Shown: positions 53,924-62,494 of the stretch, piece by piece
How positions within the stretch are numbered: the stretch's first letter is position 1
Layout: the number at the start of each line of letters is the position of its first letter
Assembly (NCBI RefSeq): GCF_030505395.1
Contig: NZ_CP130044.1
Coordinates: forward strand, 3,147,001-3,211,000
Source: Asticcacaulis sp. ZE23SCel15
Lineage (GTDB): Bacteria > Pseudomonadota > Alphaproteobacteria > Caulobacterales > Caulobacteraceae
Direction of reading: 5' to 3'
DNA: 64,000 bases
Program-made: the position numbers and the translations under genes
The notes under the pieces: generated by a model
Databases searched by the model: none
Seen by the model: the letters and a program-made list of their open reading frames with translations, nothing else
What the model was told of the DNA's origin: nothing

Positions 53924-54634
53924 TTAAGCCGCCAAAAATCTGGAAATCAGCTTTAAGATATCCTGACTATGGCCCTGTTCTTTAAGGCTAATCAGAGCGC
54001 TATCGACTAACTCTTCAGTAATACGCACACCCCGCCGGGATTTGAGCAGATCACCGGCAAAATCAGCACAAAATTCCGGGTGGCACTGAAACGAGATCGC
54101 CTTGCGGTCGGTGTAGTACAGCGCGCCATGCGGCGTGAACTCAGACCCCGCCAGCACAATGGCATTGTCTGGCTTTCTGACCACCTGATCCTGATGGGTG
54201 ACGGCAACCTTGATGGCCCGGTGCGCGCCGTCGGTTAAGGTACTCCAGATATCGCCGTCATGGATGGTGTATTCGTGAAGCCCGACGCCCCAGCCTTTGT
54301 GGGATTTTTCGACATGACCGCCCCAGGCCTGCGCCATGACCTGATGGCCAAAGCAGATACCCACCACCGGCACATCAGCCCGCAGCGCTTTCAGCCAGTC
54401 AATCAGGGCGGTAATCCACGGAGCAGTTTCATAAACGCCCGCCGGGGAGCCGGTGATGACCACGCCGGAAAAGTCTTCATTCAGATCCGGCAGTTCCCCG
54501 TCCATCGTCTTGAACACCCGAAAGGCGCGCTCCGGCTCATGCAGCTTTTTGGCAAACATATCGGCATAGGTGCCGTAGGTCGCATCAAGACCTGCGGGCG
54601 GCACACCAGTTTCCAGAATGGCGACATAACTCAT
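53924..54634 (-). CDS. Class I glutamine amidotransferase (stand-alone)
   Basis: 236 residues. GATase1 fold with the cysteine nucleophile in VVGICFGHQVMAQAWGG and the histidine in ISFQCHPEFCADFAGD; the ending part has the amidotransferase glutamate region. The stand-alone form resembles GMP-synthase-like GATases (YfeJ type) that break down gamma-glutamyl compounds; substrate unknown. Residues 35-75 (DLNEDFSGVVITGSPAGVYE) are the GATase oxyanion strand. Twenty-four bases after cca's end in the other order; both are leftward. Confidence 0.88.
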   Translation of the reverse strand: MSYVAILETGVPPAGLDATYGTYADMFAKKLHEPERAFRVFKTMDGELPDLNEDFSGVVITGSPAGVYETAPWITALIDWLKALRADVPVVGICFGHQVMAQAWGGHVEKSHKGWGVGLHEYTIHDGDIWSTLTDGAHRAIKVAVTHQDQVVRKPDNAIVLAGSEFTPHGALYYTDRKAISFQCHPEFCADFAGDLLKSRRGVRITEELVDSALISLKEQGHSQDILKLISRFLAA

Positions 54635-54658
54635 AGGCGAAAACCCAAAGCGGCAATC

Positions 54659-55903
54659 TTACTCGCCGCTTATTTTTGGCTGTTTGCCAAGTTCGTCAAG
54701 GGCGCGATCTATCACGCTTTGTGAGAAACCATGTGCGCACCAGTCCGCCTCAATGCGCTTAAGGGTCTGGCCAAGGTAAGGGCCGGCCTCAATCCCTGCG
54801 GCCATGAGGTGCTGCGCCGTTAGCGGAAATTCCGGAACGCTTATATGTTCAAGCACCGCTATCGGCCCGGCAAGATCGGCCCCGGTCTGCGCATGGGTAA
54901 GATAGGCTTCATCCGTCACGGCTTCGCGGCCATAGTCATAGAGCGCACGCCGCAGCGGATAGCCTCCATCCATCGCCTGCCGCACCTTAACCACAGCATC
55001 AAATTTTTGCCGGGTTCGATTTGATACTTTTAATCTTGAAAGCACATCGGTGACGGCTGACACATGCCCGTTGAAATAGACCTGCCCCTGAGAGCTTTGG
55101 GCCAATAGGGCCATGAAACGCCGCTCAGTATCATCGGTCGCCTGCACCATGCGCGTCAATACGGCTGATTGCGCCGGATCATACTCAAGCCCCGGCAGGA
55201 TACGCGACATTATGCCCGTTTCCCACATTCGGTTAAACACAGGCGTTGCACCGTCATAGACCAGCATCTTGGTCAATTCCTGAAGTAGCCGCTCCCCCGA
55301 CAGGCCATCGATACCGTATCTCAGGCGCACGCAAGCCTCCAGAGACTCCGCATCAAGAGTTTGCGCATAAGCCGCTGAAAACCTGAAAAATCTTAAAATA
55401 CGCAGATAGTCTTCGCGGATACGCTGCTCGGCCTCACCGATAAACCGCACCACACGCGCATTGGCATCCTCAAGGCCTTTTCCGGTCGGGTCATAAACCT
55501 GCCCGCGGATATCGGCATAAAGCGCATTGAGATAAAAATCGCGTCTTTGAGCGTCTTCGGTCCAGTCCGTCGTGAAACTGACCACCGCGCGCCGTCCATC
55601 AGTTTCCACATCACGTCGCAGAGAGGTTATTTCATAGGTCTCACCGCCCACAACCGCCGTGATGGTGCCAAACGCCTTGCCAGTCGGGATATGGTGGATA
55701 TCAGCGGCATCAAGGGCGGCTTCTGTATCATCGGGCGTCAATTGCGTAGACAGGTCAAAATCGCTGACCGGCAAACCCATGATCAGATTACGCACCGATC
55801 CGCCAACAAAGCGCACGCACCCTGCCCCGCCCGTTGCCTCCAGCGCGGTAAAGACATCAAGGGTCGCTCCGGTTCGCATGGAGACGGGCAGGTCGAGCTT
55901 CAT
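54659..55903 (-). CDS. cca: CCA tRNA nucleotidyltransferase / poly(A) polymerase family
   Basis: 414 residues from ATG 55901-55903 (an in-frame TTG precedes it). Class II nucleotidyltransferase that adds or repairs the tRNA 3' CCA. Head domain: VRFVGGSVRNLIMGLPVSDF then DLSTQ, with the metal aspartates; RRDFYLNALYAD and the RF-rich EDYLRILRFFRFSAAYAQTL (neck domain) follow. It could equally be a poly(A) polymerase, as these families are hard to separate by eye; the length fits the alphaproteobacterial CCA enzyme. Forms a leftward group with the amidotransferase. Confidence 0.9.
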   Translation of the reverse strand: MKLDLPVSMRTGATLDVFTALEATGGAGCVRFVGGSVRNLIMGLPVSDFDLSTQLTPDDTEAALDAADIHHIPTGKAFGTITAVVGGETYEITSLRRDVETDGRRAVVSFTTDWTEDAQRRDFYLNALYADIRGQVYDPTGKGLEDANARVVRFIGEAEQRIREDYLRILRFFRFSAAYAQTLDAESLEACVRLRYGIDGLSGERLLQELTKMLVYDGATPVFNRMWETGIMSRILPGLEYDPAQSAVLTRMVQATDDTERRFMALLAQSSQGQVYFNGHVSAVTDVLSRLKVSNRTRQKFDAVVKVRQAMDGGYPLRRALYDYGREAVTDEAYLTHAQTGADLAGPIAVLEHISVPEFPLTAQHLMAAGIEAGPYLGQTLKRIEADWCAHGFSQSVIDRALDELGKQPKISGE

Positions 55904-55935
55904 CAATATTGATTCCGATATTTAATCGGGTGAGT

Positions 55936-56442
55936 CTAAATCACGCTGGGTTTAAGATCAAATGACTGCGATCCGATAATAATCCGATCCCCCTGCACAT
56001 CCGCCTTATCAACCAGCCTGTACCACGCGGCCCGCGTTACCCGTGCCCATAAATTATGCCGTATTCTGATCCGTGGCCGCAAATCATCACCATCAAAAGC
56101 CAGCGGATGCTCGGCCCCTAACGTCACGCGCTCATTCTGGTCCGTGATGAAAATCAGCCTTTCACCCCCACGGTCGAAATCAACCGCCAAAAACGGCAGA
56201 TCCTCAACGGTAATTTTAAGTTTTTCAACCGGCGTGATCAGATAATAGTCATCGTCATCATGACGCAACAGCTTGGCAAATAAGGATATCAATGATTGAC
56301 GTTCAATGCGCACACCTTCATGCCACCACGAACCGTCCGCGCGAATAACAATGTCTATCTCGCCGCACAGCTTTGGGTTCCAGAGGTCTACCGGATAGCC
56401 CTCAACCGGAGTGAACGGGCTTTCCAGATCAGCGCCGGACAC
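55936..56442 (-). CDS. DUF1285 domain protein
   Basis: About 168 residues from GTG 56440-56442, which has TAAGG just upstream; ATG at 56478 (12 residues more, no ribosome site, 50-bp overlap with the previous gene) is the alternative. DUF1285 pattern: VDLWNPKLCGEIDIVIRADG, WWHEGVRIERQSLISLFAKL, YLITPVEKLKITVEDLPFLA and a LWARVTRAAWYRLVD end. Function not known; widely conserved in alphaproteobacteria next to a GNAT or MoxR/CCA genes. With cca downstream and GNAT upstream it forms a leftward unit. Confidence 0.8.
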   Translation of the reverse strand: MSGADLESPFTPVEGYPVDLWNPKLCGEIDIVIRADGSWWHEGVRIERQSLISLFAKLLRHDDDDYYLITPVEKLKITVEDLPFLAVDFDRGGERLIFITDQNERVTLGAEHPLAFDGDDLRPRIRIRHNLWARVTRAAWYRLVDKADVQGDRIIIGSQSFDLKPSVI

Positions 56443-56959
56443 TGACCTTACCCGTAAGCGGCGTCGCCCCCTCTGCATAGGCGATCAGGATACGCTTGGG
56501 ATCGGCCGGCCCCGGCAGGATAAGCTGCGCCCGCTCAAACCCGAACCGCTTGAAATAGTCAAAATCCCCGACCAGAACCACTGCGCTCAGACCTTTCGCA
56601 AACGCCTTGTTAAGCGCCGCTTCGACCAATTGCGAGCCAATACCCCCGCCCTGTGCGACCGGATCGACCGTAATCGGCCCCAGAAAGGCCACTTCGGTGG
56701 CCGTGTCACCATCATCAGATTTTACGACGACCGGCCATAATCTGACGGAGCCCATTAGGGTTTCCCCCTTCATGGCGACCAGACTAAGATCGGGGTACGG
56801 GTGATTACCCTCACGCAGACGCTCAGCCGTCTTGACGTAGCGACCGGGACCAAAAACCTTATAAATAAGGTTAGTTATAGCCGAATCCTGATGCACCGAC
56901 TCCGGCGCTACCACCAGTGCGTTCGTCGTGTCGCTGTAAAGATATGCGTCCAAGGGCAA
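56429..56959 (-). CDS. GNAT family N-acetyltransferase
   Basis: 176 residues from TTG 56957-56959, supported by GAGG eight bases upstream and absence of any ATG before the fold. Acetyl-CoA site: LGPITVDPVAQGGGIGSQLV with the Q/RxxGxG/A loop, then FDYFKRFGFERAQ. Similar in layout to YhbS-type GNATs. Substrate unknown. Its end overlaps the DUF1285 gene start. Confidence 0.85.
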   Translation of the reverse strand: MPLDAYLYSDTTNALVVAPESVHQDSAITNLIYKVFGPGRYVKTAERLREGNHPYPDLSLVAMKGETLMGSVRLWPVVVKSDDGDTATEVAFLGPITVDPVAQGGGIGSQLVEAALNKAFAKGLSAVVLVGDFDYFKRFGFERAQLILPGPADPKRILIAYAEGATPLTGKVSVRR

Positions 56960-57090
56960 ATCCGTAACCTCAACCTGATCCGGCCAAAAGAACTAAAGGT
57001 GCCGGGAGCGCGCGCTTTATAACGCGGGGGTAACCGCGTCAAATCAATTAGACCGTCAAACTGTGACAACTCTATGGTTGGCCATCGTGA

Positions 57091-57840
57091 TCAGGCGGAT
57101 TTTTTCATAAAGGCGGCAAAGGCTTGGGCCGCTTCGGGGGACGCCAGTTGCTCCCGGAAAATGCGCCCTTCTTCCACAATAACCGCCCACAAATCGTCAG
57201 GATCGCGCATCAAGGATTTCGTGTGACGAAGCGCCGACGGCGACAATTGGGCCAGTTTTCGCGCCGCTGTCATGGCTGCGTCCAAAACATCATCATCAAC
57301 AACCGCCGTCGCCAGATTAAGCCGCAGCGCTTCGGATGCCGTAACCGCCTCGCCCAAAGCCATCCACGCAAAGGCCCGCTGATGACCGACGAGTTTCGGC
57401 AACAGACGGCTGGAACCGGCTTCCGGCACCAGACCAAGCTGCAGGAATGGCAGGGATAACCGCGCATCTGATGATAAATAGACCAGATCGCAATGCAGCA
57501 GCATGGTGGTGCCGACGCCTACGGCCTGCCCCTGAACGGCCGCCACAAGTGGCTTGGGGAAATAGTTGATAGACTTAAGAAATTGAAAAACTGGCAAGTC
57601 CTCAACGCCGCCATTCAGGAAGCCCGACTGCATAAAATCAAGGATATCATTGCCCGCGCAAAAATCGCTGCCTTCGGCGCTTATAACGACAGCCTTCACC
57701 TCAATATCCGCCGCCGCGGCCTTGATATGCTCACTCAAAGCCCGGTACATATCCGACGTCAGAGCATTCTTTTTGGACGCGCGGTTAAGACGCACATGGA
57801 CGATGCCATCCGTATATTCACTCAGAACCCACTCACTCAT
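57091..57840 (-). CDS. Enoyl-CoA hydratase/isomerase family protein
   Basis: 249 residues. Crotonase fold: VVISAEGSDFCAGNDILDFM holds the first oxyanion backbone, and AVQGQAVGVGTTMLLHCDLV the second; FLQLGLVPEAGSSRLLPKLV follows where the catalytic glutamate of hydratases is found. Residues suggest a delta3,delta2-isomerase or a hydratase; substrate not determined. The two usual catalytic glutamates are only partly present. Next to an unrelated divergent secreted-protein gene. Confidence 0.85.
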   Translation of the reverse strand: MSEWVLSEYTDGIVHVRLNRASKKNALTSDMYRALSEHIKAAAADIEVKAVVISAEGSDFCAGNDILDFMQSGFLNGGVEDLPVFQFLKSINYFPKPLVAAVQGQAVGVGTTMLLHCDLVYLSSDARLSLPFLQLGLVPEAGSSRLLPKLVGHQRAFAWMALGEAVTASEALRLNLATAVVDDDVLDAAMTAARKLAQLSPSALRHTKSLMRDPDDLWAVIVEEGRIFREQLASPEAAQAFAAFMKKSA

Positions 57841-58047
57841 GACGTTTCCTAAAGCCTTCGGCTTATGCCGATATAGAATTTTTATTTTCAGCGGTCTTTA
57901 AACATTACGCAGCGCCTTTAAGGCCTTGCCATGCTTAGGCCATATCCTGTAGGCAGTTTGCGTATAAATATGACAACACCACCCCTTATAAGCCGGGTCA
58001 AGGCCGTTGCGCTGAGGTATTCCAAAACACTCTCTCGGGAAACTACG

Positions 58048-59430
58048 ATGAACATTTTCTCAATAGCCCGCAAACTTCCGGCAATGGTTGCGGCAGCAAC
58101 GCTCGTCATGGGCGCGGGTCAGGCTCTGGCCGCTGACGTGAAGGTGACGGATAAAACCCGCGCCAAGGGCATGGCCGATGCGCCGGCGTTGCTGACCACC
58201 TCCGGCGTTCCTTGCCAGCTTAGCGACGCCCACTTTATCGGCGAAAGCACAGCCACGGCAACGGATGGTAAAAAATCCAAGATCGTCGTGTATGAAGTCG
58301 CCTGTCAGGCGGGGCCTGGCTATATTCTGGCCAAAAATGCCGACGGCACCATCGCCACAACCTTCAACTGCACGCAAGCCTGGTCTCAAAACGCAATCGA
58401 CCCCAAAGCTACCAAGTGTTTGTTGCCTGCCAATGTGAACCACTATGCGTGGCTTCAGGAACCGGTTCAAAAGCTGAGCACGGCCTGTACCGTCAACAAT
58501 GCCCGCTGGCTGGGCAGCAGCGACGAAGCCAAAATTGACCGCTATGAAGTGGGCTGTGCGGCCGGTGCCGGCGGCATCCTGGATCTGGCGCGCGCCGGAT
58601 CGACCAACACGAGTACCTTTGATAATTGTCTGGTCATGGAACTGAAAAAAGTCACCTGCCAGTTCACGACCCGCGAGCAGGCGATTGCCGCAATCAAGCC
58701 TCTGGCGCAAAAGGCGTCGGCTTCGTGTCAGGTCAATAACTCCCGACTGATCGGTCGCGTCACCGCCGACAACGAAGACTATTACGAATTTGGCTGTGCC
58801 AATGAGGCCGGTTTCCTCGTCCGCGCCAAAACCAATGGCGACTATCTGGCCAAGATAAGCTGCGCCAATGCCGGAACTCTGGGCCCCTGCCAATACACAG
58901 ACTCAGCGTCTTTGGTTGCCGGTCAGAACGCCGCCTATACCGCGACCCTGAAACAGGCCGGGATCAATTGTACGGTCGAAGCCTATAATGTCGTCGGCAC
59001 CCAAACTCAGACCAACCGTGATTTCGTCGAGTTCAAATGCCCTGAGCAGGCTTTTGGGGTAATGGGTTTCTTCCCTAACGAAGGCTCAACCGCTAAGGCC
59101 GATGTGTTCGACTGCTATACCGGCATTGCCCGTAAGCGTGAGTGCACCCTGACCCCGGCTACGGTTCTGCTGGCCAACCTTGATGCCCTCGCTAAGGCCG
59201 ATAAGAAGGATTGTGACGTTACAGAAGCCCGCTATGCCGGCCTAACTGACACTGACGGCGTTCTGGTCGAGCTGGCGTGCTCCAACAAGCGCGGCTACAT
59301 CGCCGCCCTTGCCAAGTCACGCAAGACCTTTGAGGACATCATCGCCTGTAATATCGCCAAGAACCGTGCCGGTTATGAAACCTGCAAGATCCCCGGCAAC
59401 GGCACCTATGTTTCGGATGTGAAGCCGTAA
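58048..59430 (+). CDS. Secreted protein of five four-cysteine repeats, unknown
   Basis: 460 residues from ATG 58048. Signal peptide 1-28 (ends GQALA). The mature part has exactly 20 cysteines in five sets of four: 56, 86, 108, 124; 147, 170, 194, 204; 227, 250, 272, 281; 308, 331, 356, 366; 389, 411, 434, 446. The repeat period is about 80-91. Each unit reads C-x2-NxARxxG, a D-x-YE-x-GC strand and C-x9-16-C, so disulfide-linked modules are likely. No family recognised. A strong terminator follows 17 bases after its stop. Confidence 0.8.
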   Translation: MNIFSIARKLPAMVAAATLVMGAGQALAADVKVTDKTRAKGMADAPALLTTSGVPCQLSDAHFIGESTATATDGKKSKIVVYEVACQAGPGYILAKNADGTIATTFNCTQAWSQNAIDPKATKCLLPANVNHYAWLQEPVQKLSTACTVNNARWLGSSDEAKIDRYEVGCAAGAGGILDLARAGSTNTSTFDNCLVMELKKVTCQFTTREQAIAAIKPLAQKASASCQVNNSRLIGRVTADNEDYYEFGCANEAGFLVRAKTNGDYLAKISCANAGTLGPCQYTDSASLVAGQNAAYTATLKQAGINCTVEAYNVVGTQTQTNRDFVEFKCPEQAFGVMGFFPNEGSTAKADVFDCYTGIARKRECTLTPATVLLANLDALAKADKKDCDVTEARYAGLTDTDGVLVELACSNKRGYIAALAKSRKTFEDIIACNIAKNRAGYETCKIPGNGTYVSDVKP

Positions 59431-59446
59431 GCCAAACCTCTGAACC

Positions 59447-59490
59447 AAATAAAGAACCCCGCAGGCACTAACCTGCGGGGTTCTTTATTT
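59447..59490. terminator. Bidirectional rho-independent terminator
   Basis: AAATAAAGAACCCCGCAGG (59447-59465), six-base loop, CCTGCGGGGTTCTTTATTT (59472-59490): 19 perfect pairs. Serves the secreted repeat protein and, from the other side, pyrC. Confidence 0.92.
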
Positions 59491-59504
59491 ATAGCCCACC
59501 GTCC

Positions 59505-59609
59505 ATAAATCGTGAGATTTGAGGTGAGTAGCAGGAGCTAAGCGACGGAGGTATATTAGATACCTCCTAGCGACAGCGACGCACTAATCACCCAAAGACC
59601 ACGATTTAT
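59505..59609 (-). repeat. 105-bp structured element, copy 2
   Basis: ATAAATCGTG (59505-59514) and CACGATTTAT (59600-59609) form ten perfect pairs; GGTGAGTAG pairs with CTAATCACC; GGAGGTAT-ATTAG-ATACCTCC is an eight-pair hairpin. Same length as 47578-47682. The pyrC stop TAA (59606-59608) is inside the right arm. Confidence 0.8.
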
Positions 59610-60931
59610 AAGGTTTCCATGAAGCGGCAGGATTCCCCCTTCGACGGCAGCACAATCTCATCATCGCGCATGACGACCTTGCCGCGGATGATGGTCGCCT
59701 TGGGCCAGCCGTGCGCCTCAAAGCCATCGAACGGCGTCCAGCCGCAGCGTGAACGCATGTTTTCATGCTTTAAGACTCGCTTATGGTTCATGTCGACCAG
59801 GGTGATATCAGCATCATAACCTTCGGCCATGCGGCCCTTTCCGGCCACACCAAACACGCGCTGGGCACCGGCCGAGGTCAGATCCACCAGCCGCTCCAGC
59901 GAGAGCTTACCGCTATTGACATGGGTCAGCATGACCGGCAGCAGGGTCTGCACGCCGGGCATACCCGATGGCGAGGCCGGATAGAGCTTTGATTTTTCTT
60001 CCAGCGTATGCGGCGCATGGTCGGACCCCAGCACATCGGCCACACCCTGAATGATGCCGCGCCACAGGCCATCGACATGGTATTGGTTGCGGATCGGCGG
60101 GTTCATCTGGGCCAGTCCTTTGAGACGCTCATAGGCTTCGGGGGCCACCAAGGTCAGGTGCTGGGGCGTGATTTCAACAGTGGCGATATCCTTATTCTTG
60201 GACAGGAAGTCGATTTCTTCAGCGGTCGTCACATGCAGAACGTGGATGCGCTTACCCGCCTCACGGGCCAGCCGCACCAGACGGTGGGTCGATTGAATGG
60301 CCGATTCGGCATCGCGCACATAGTCATGGCTGGTCCAGTCGCCTTCGCGGGCCAGCGGACGGCGCTCGGCCAGGCGGTATTCATCTTCTGAATGGAAGGT
60401 GGCGCGGCGATTGACGGCCTTAAGCACTGCCGCCACTCCGGCGTCATCGGCGATCAGCAATGAGCCGGTCGAGGCGCCCATGAATACCTTGACCCCGCAG
60501 CAGCCTTTGAGGCGCTCCAGCTCGGCCAGATGATGGATGTTCTCATGGGTGCCACCGACATAAAAAGCATGGTCGCAGTGCATGCGGTGGTGGGCGCGTT
60601 TCAGCTTATCCTCAAAGGTCGCCACGTCGATGGTGTTCGGGTTGGTGTTGGGCATTTCAAACACCGCCACAACCCCGCCCATGACGGCGGCTTGAGAGCC
60701 GGTCTCTAGGTCTTCTTTCCACTCAAGGCCCGGTTCACGGAAATGCACTTGGGTGTCGATCACCCCCGGCATGGCCAGCAGACCCGATGCATCAAACACC
60801 TCACCGGCCTCGGTGGCATCAAAATGACCAAAGCCTGCGAATTTGCCATCCTTAATGGCGATGTCGCCCATGCCGCGGCCCGCGTGATTGATGATATCGG
60901 CATTTTTGATAATCATGTCATATGTGGGCAT
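59606..60931 (-). CDS. pyrC: Dihydroorotase
   Basis: 441 residues. Class I dihydroorotase in pyrimidine synthesis. Metal ligands: PGVIDTQVHFREPGLEWKED with HxH, GVKVFMGASTGSLL where the lysine is carboxylated, HVLHVTTAEEIDFL and LGSDHAPHTLEEK with the catalytic aspartate. AGKGRMAEGYDADITLVD is the usual C-terminal beta subdomain. Close relatives include allantoinase; a DTQVHFREPG start and the general length fit PyrC, but this cannot be separated with complete certainty by eye. The stop lies in the 105-bp element. Confidence 0.92.
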   Translation of the reverse strand: MPTYDMIIKNADIINHAGRGMGDIAIKDGKFAGFGHFDATEAGEVFDASGLLAMPGVIDTQVHFREPGLEWKEDLETGSQAAVMGGVVAVFEMPNTNPNTIDVATFEDKLKRAHHRMHCDHAFYVGGTHENIHHLAELERLKGCCGVKVFMGASTGSLLIADDAGVAAVLKAVNRRATFHSEDEYRLAERRPLAREGDWTSHDYVRDAESAIQSTHRLVRLAREAGKRIHVLHVTTAEEIDFLSKNKDIATVEITPQHLTLVAPEAYERLKGLAQMNPPIRNQYHVDGLWRGIIQGVADVLGSDHAPHTLEEKSKLYPASPSGMPGVQTLLPVMLTHVNSGKLSLERLVDLTSAGAQRVFGVAGKGRMAEGYDADITLVDMNHKRVLKHENMRSRCGWTPFDGFEAHGWPKATIIRGKVVMRDDEIVLPSKGESCRFMETL

Positions 60932-61080
60932 GACAGGCTCCGTTCAGTTTGGATTTATGGCGGCCTATTACACCTTTTGAGAGGGACTAGGCCAGACATT
61001 TTACCGTGTTTACGCAGCAGTTTACCTTGCAGCCACACTTGAATGCGCCCAAATAAGGTTGAGATGTTCAGGAACCCGCC

Positions 61081-61929
61081 ATGACCCAGATTGCCGCCCT
61101 GCCCCACCGCGCCCTGATTGGCTTTGCTGGCCCGGACTGGGCCAAATTTCTGCAAGGCCAGTCGACCATCAACCTCGATAAGATCATGGCTGATGTCGAG
61201 GTCGGCCGGTTGAACCAGCTCTATTACGCGGCCTTTTTGACGCCGCAAGGCAAGATGATCACCGATGCCTTTATCTATACCGTGTCGGCCGAAGAAGCCT
61301 GGCTCGATATTCCGCGTGATCTGCGCGATGAAATGTTCACGCGCCTAAACCTCTATAAGCTGAGGGCCAAGATCACCTTGTCGAAATTGGATAACCCTGT
61401 GTTTGTGGCCTTTGGCGGCCCACTGCCTGCCGGGTTCAGTGAAGACCCACGCGCTGCCATTATCGGTCAGGGTGGCCAATTAGGCCTTAGTTACAAACCG
61501 CAAATTGCCACAGCAGAACTTAGCGCGTGGATAGACTATCGCCTGCCCCATGGTCTGAGCGATCCTGTGTTCGATTATCCGCGCGAATATATGTACCCCA
61601 TCGATGCCAATCTCGATCTCCTCGAAGCTATCGATTTCAAAAAGGGCTGTTTTGTCGGTCAGGAAACCACGTCGCGCATGAAACGGCGCGGCCAGATCAA
61701 GAACCGTATTCTGCCACTTAAGGTCACCGTCGACGCGCCGTTTGAAACTGAGGTGCTGAACGGTGAACGCCGGGCCGGTGAGGTTTTGGCTGCACAGGCA
61801 CCCCGCGCCTTGGGCCTGATGCGGCTGGATCGCATCGACGGCGCTCTGACCGTCAGCGGACAGAGCGCCATGCTTGACATACCCGACTGGTTGCAGCCCC
61901 ATATAGCGATCGCCAATCCCGCCGGATAA
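61081..61929 (+). CDS. ygfZ: Folate-binding protein YgfZ
   Basis: 282 residues. Aminomethyltransferase (GcvT)-like fold used in iron-sulfur cluster maintenance, related to mitochondrial IBA57/CAF17. The signature KGCFVGQETTSRMKRRGQIK at about 194-213 carries the essential cysteine; N-terminal FAGPDWAKFLQGQSTINLDK is also typical. Six bases before tag, so both form a small operon. The 149-bp gap upstream is shared with pyrC's start. Confidence 0.92.
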   Translation: MTQIAALPHRALIGFAGPDWAKFLQGQSTINLDKIMADVEVGRLNQLYYAAFLTPQGKMITDAFIYTVSAEEAWLDIPRDLRDEMFTRLNLYKLRAKITLSKLDNPVFVAFGGPLPAGFSEDPRAAIIGQGGQLGLSYKPQIATAELSAWIDYRLPHGLSDPVFDYPREYMYPIDANLDLLEAIDFKKGCFVGQETTSRMKRRGQIKNRILPLKVTVDAPFETEVLNGERRAGEVLAAQAPRALGLMRLDRIDGALTVSGQSAMLDIPDWLQPHIAIANPAG

Positions 61930-61934
61930 ACCTA

Positions 61935-62489
61935 ATGAGATGTCCTTGGGCCGAAGCCCATCCCGAGTATGGCCCCTATCACGATCATGAGTGGGGCATG
62001 CCGGTTTATGATTCGCGCGCGCTCTATGAAAAGCTGGTGCTGGATGGTTTTCAGGCGGGACTGTCGTGGATCACGGTTTTGCGTAAGCGCGCTGCCCTGC
62101 GTGAGGCGTTTCAGGGCTTCGATCCGGAAATTGTGGCCCGCTTTGATGAAGCCGATGTTGAGCGGTTGATGAATGACGCCCGTATCATCCGGTCGCGTAC
62201 CAAGATCAACTCCGCCATCCATAATGCGCGGGTCACCCTGAAGTTGCGCGATCAGGGTATTGAGTTGTCAGACCTGATCTGGGCCCTTCAGGATTACAAA
62301 CCGCAGGTCAATCATTATACCGAAAACACCCAAATTCCGGCGCAAACCGACGCCTCAGTTGCCCTATCGAATCTTTTGAAATCCAAAGGCTATAAGTTCT
62401 GCGGCCCGACCATCGTCTATGCCTTCATGCAGGCGGTGGGCCTGGTCAATGATCACCTGATATCCTGTGATCGCCACCAGACCGTTTAG
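61935..62489 (+). CDS. tag: DNA-3-methyladenine glycosylase I
   Basis: 184 residues. Base-excision enzyme for 3-methyladenine. MRCPWAEAHPEYGPYHDHEW at the start includes the zinc cysteine and histidine; FQAGLSWITVLRKRAALREA is the HhH-containing catalytic stretch, and LVNDHLISCDRHQ provides the final zinc ligands. GPTIVYAFMQAVG is conserved. Compared with E. coli Tag (187 residues) it is complete. Convergent with the POT transporter, five bases apart. Confidence 0.95.
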   Translation: MRCPWAEAHPEYGPYHDHEWGMPVYDSRALYEKLVLDGFQAGLSWITVLRKRAALREAFQGFDPEIVARFDEADVERLMNDARIIRSRTKINSAIHNARVTLKLRDQGIELSDLIWALQDYKPQVNHYTENTQIPAQTDASVALSNLLKSKGYKFCGPTIVYAFMQAVGLVNDHLISCDRHQTV

Positions 62490-62494
62490 CCAGT

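Noticed and set aside
58060-58893. Long minus-strand open frame of 277 codons opposite the cysteine-repeat gene
   Set aside because: The plus strand has a signal peptide and regular cysteine repeats; the antisense has neither and no ribosome site.
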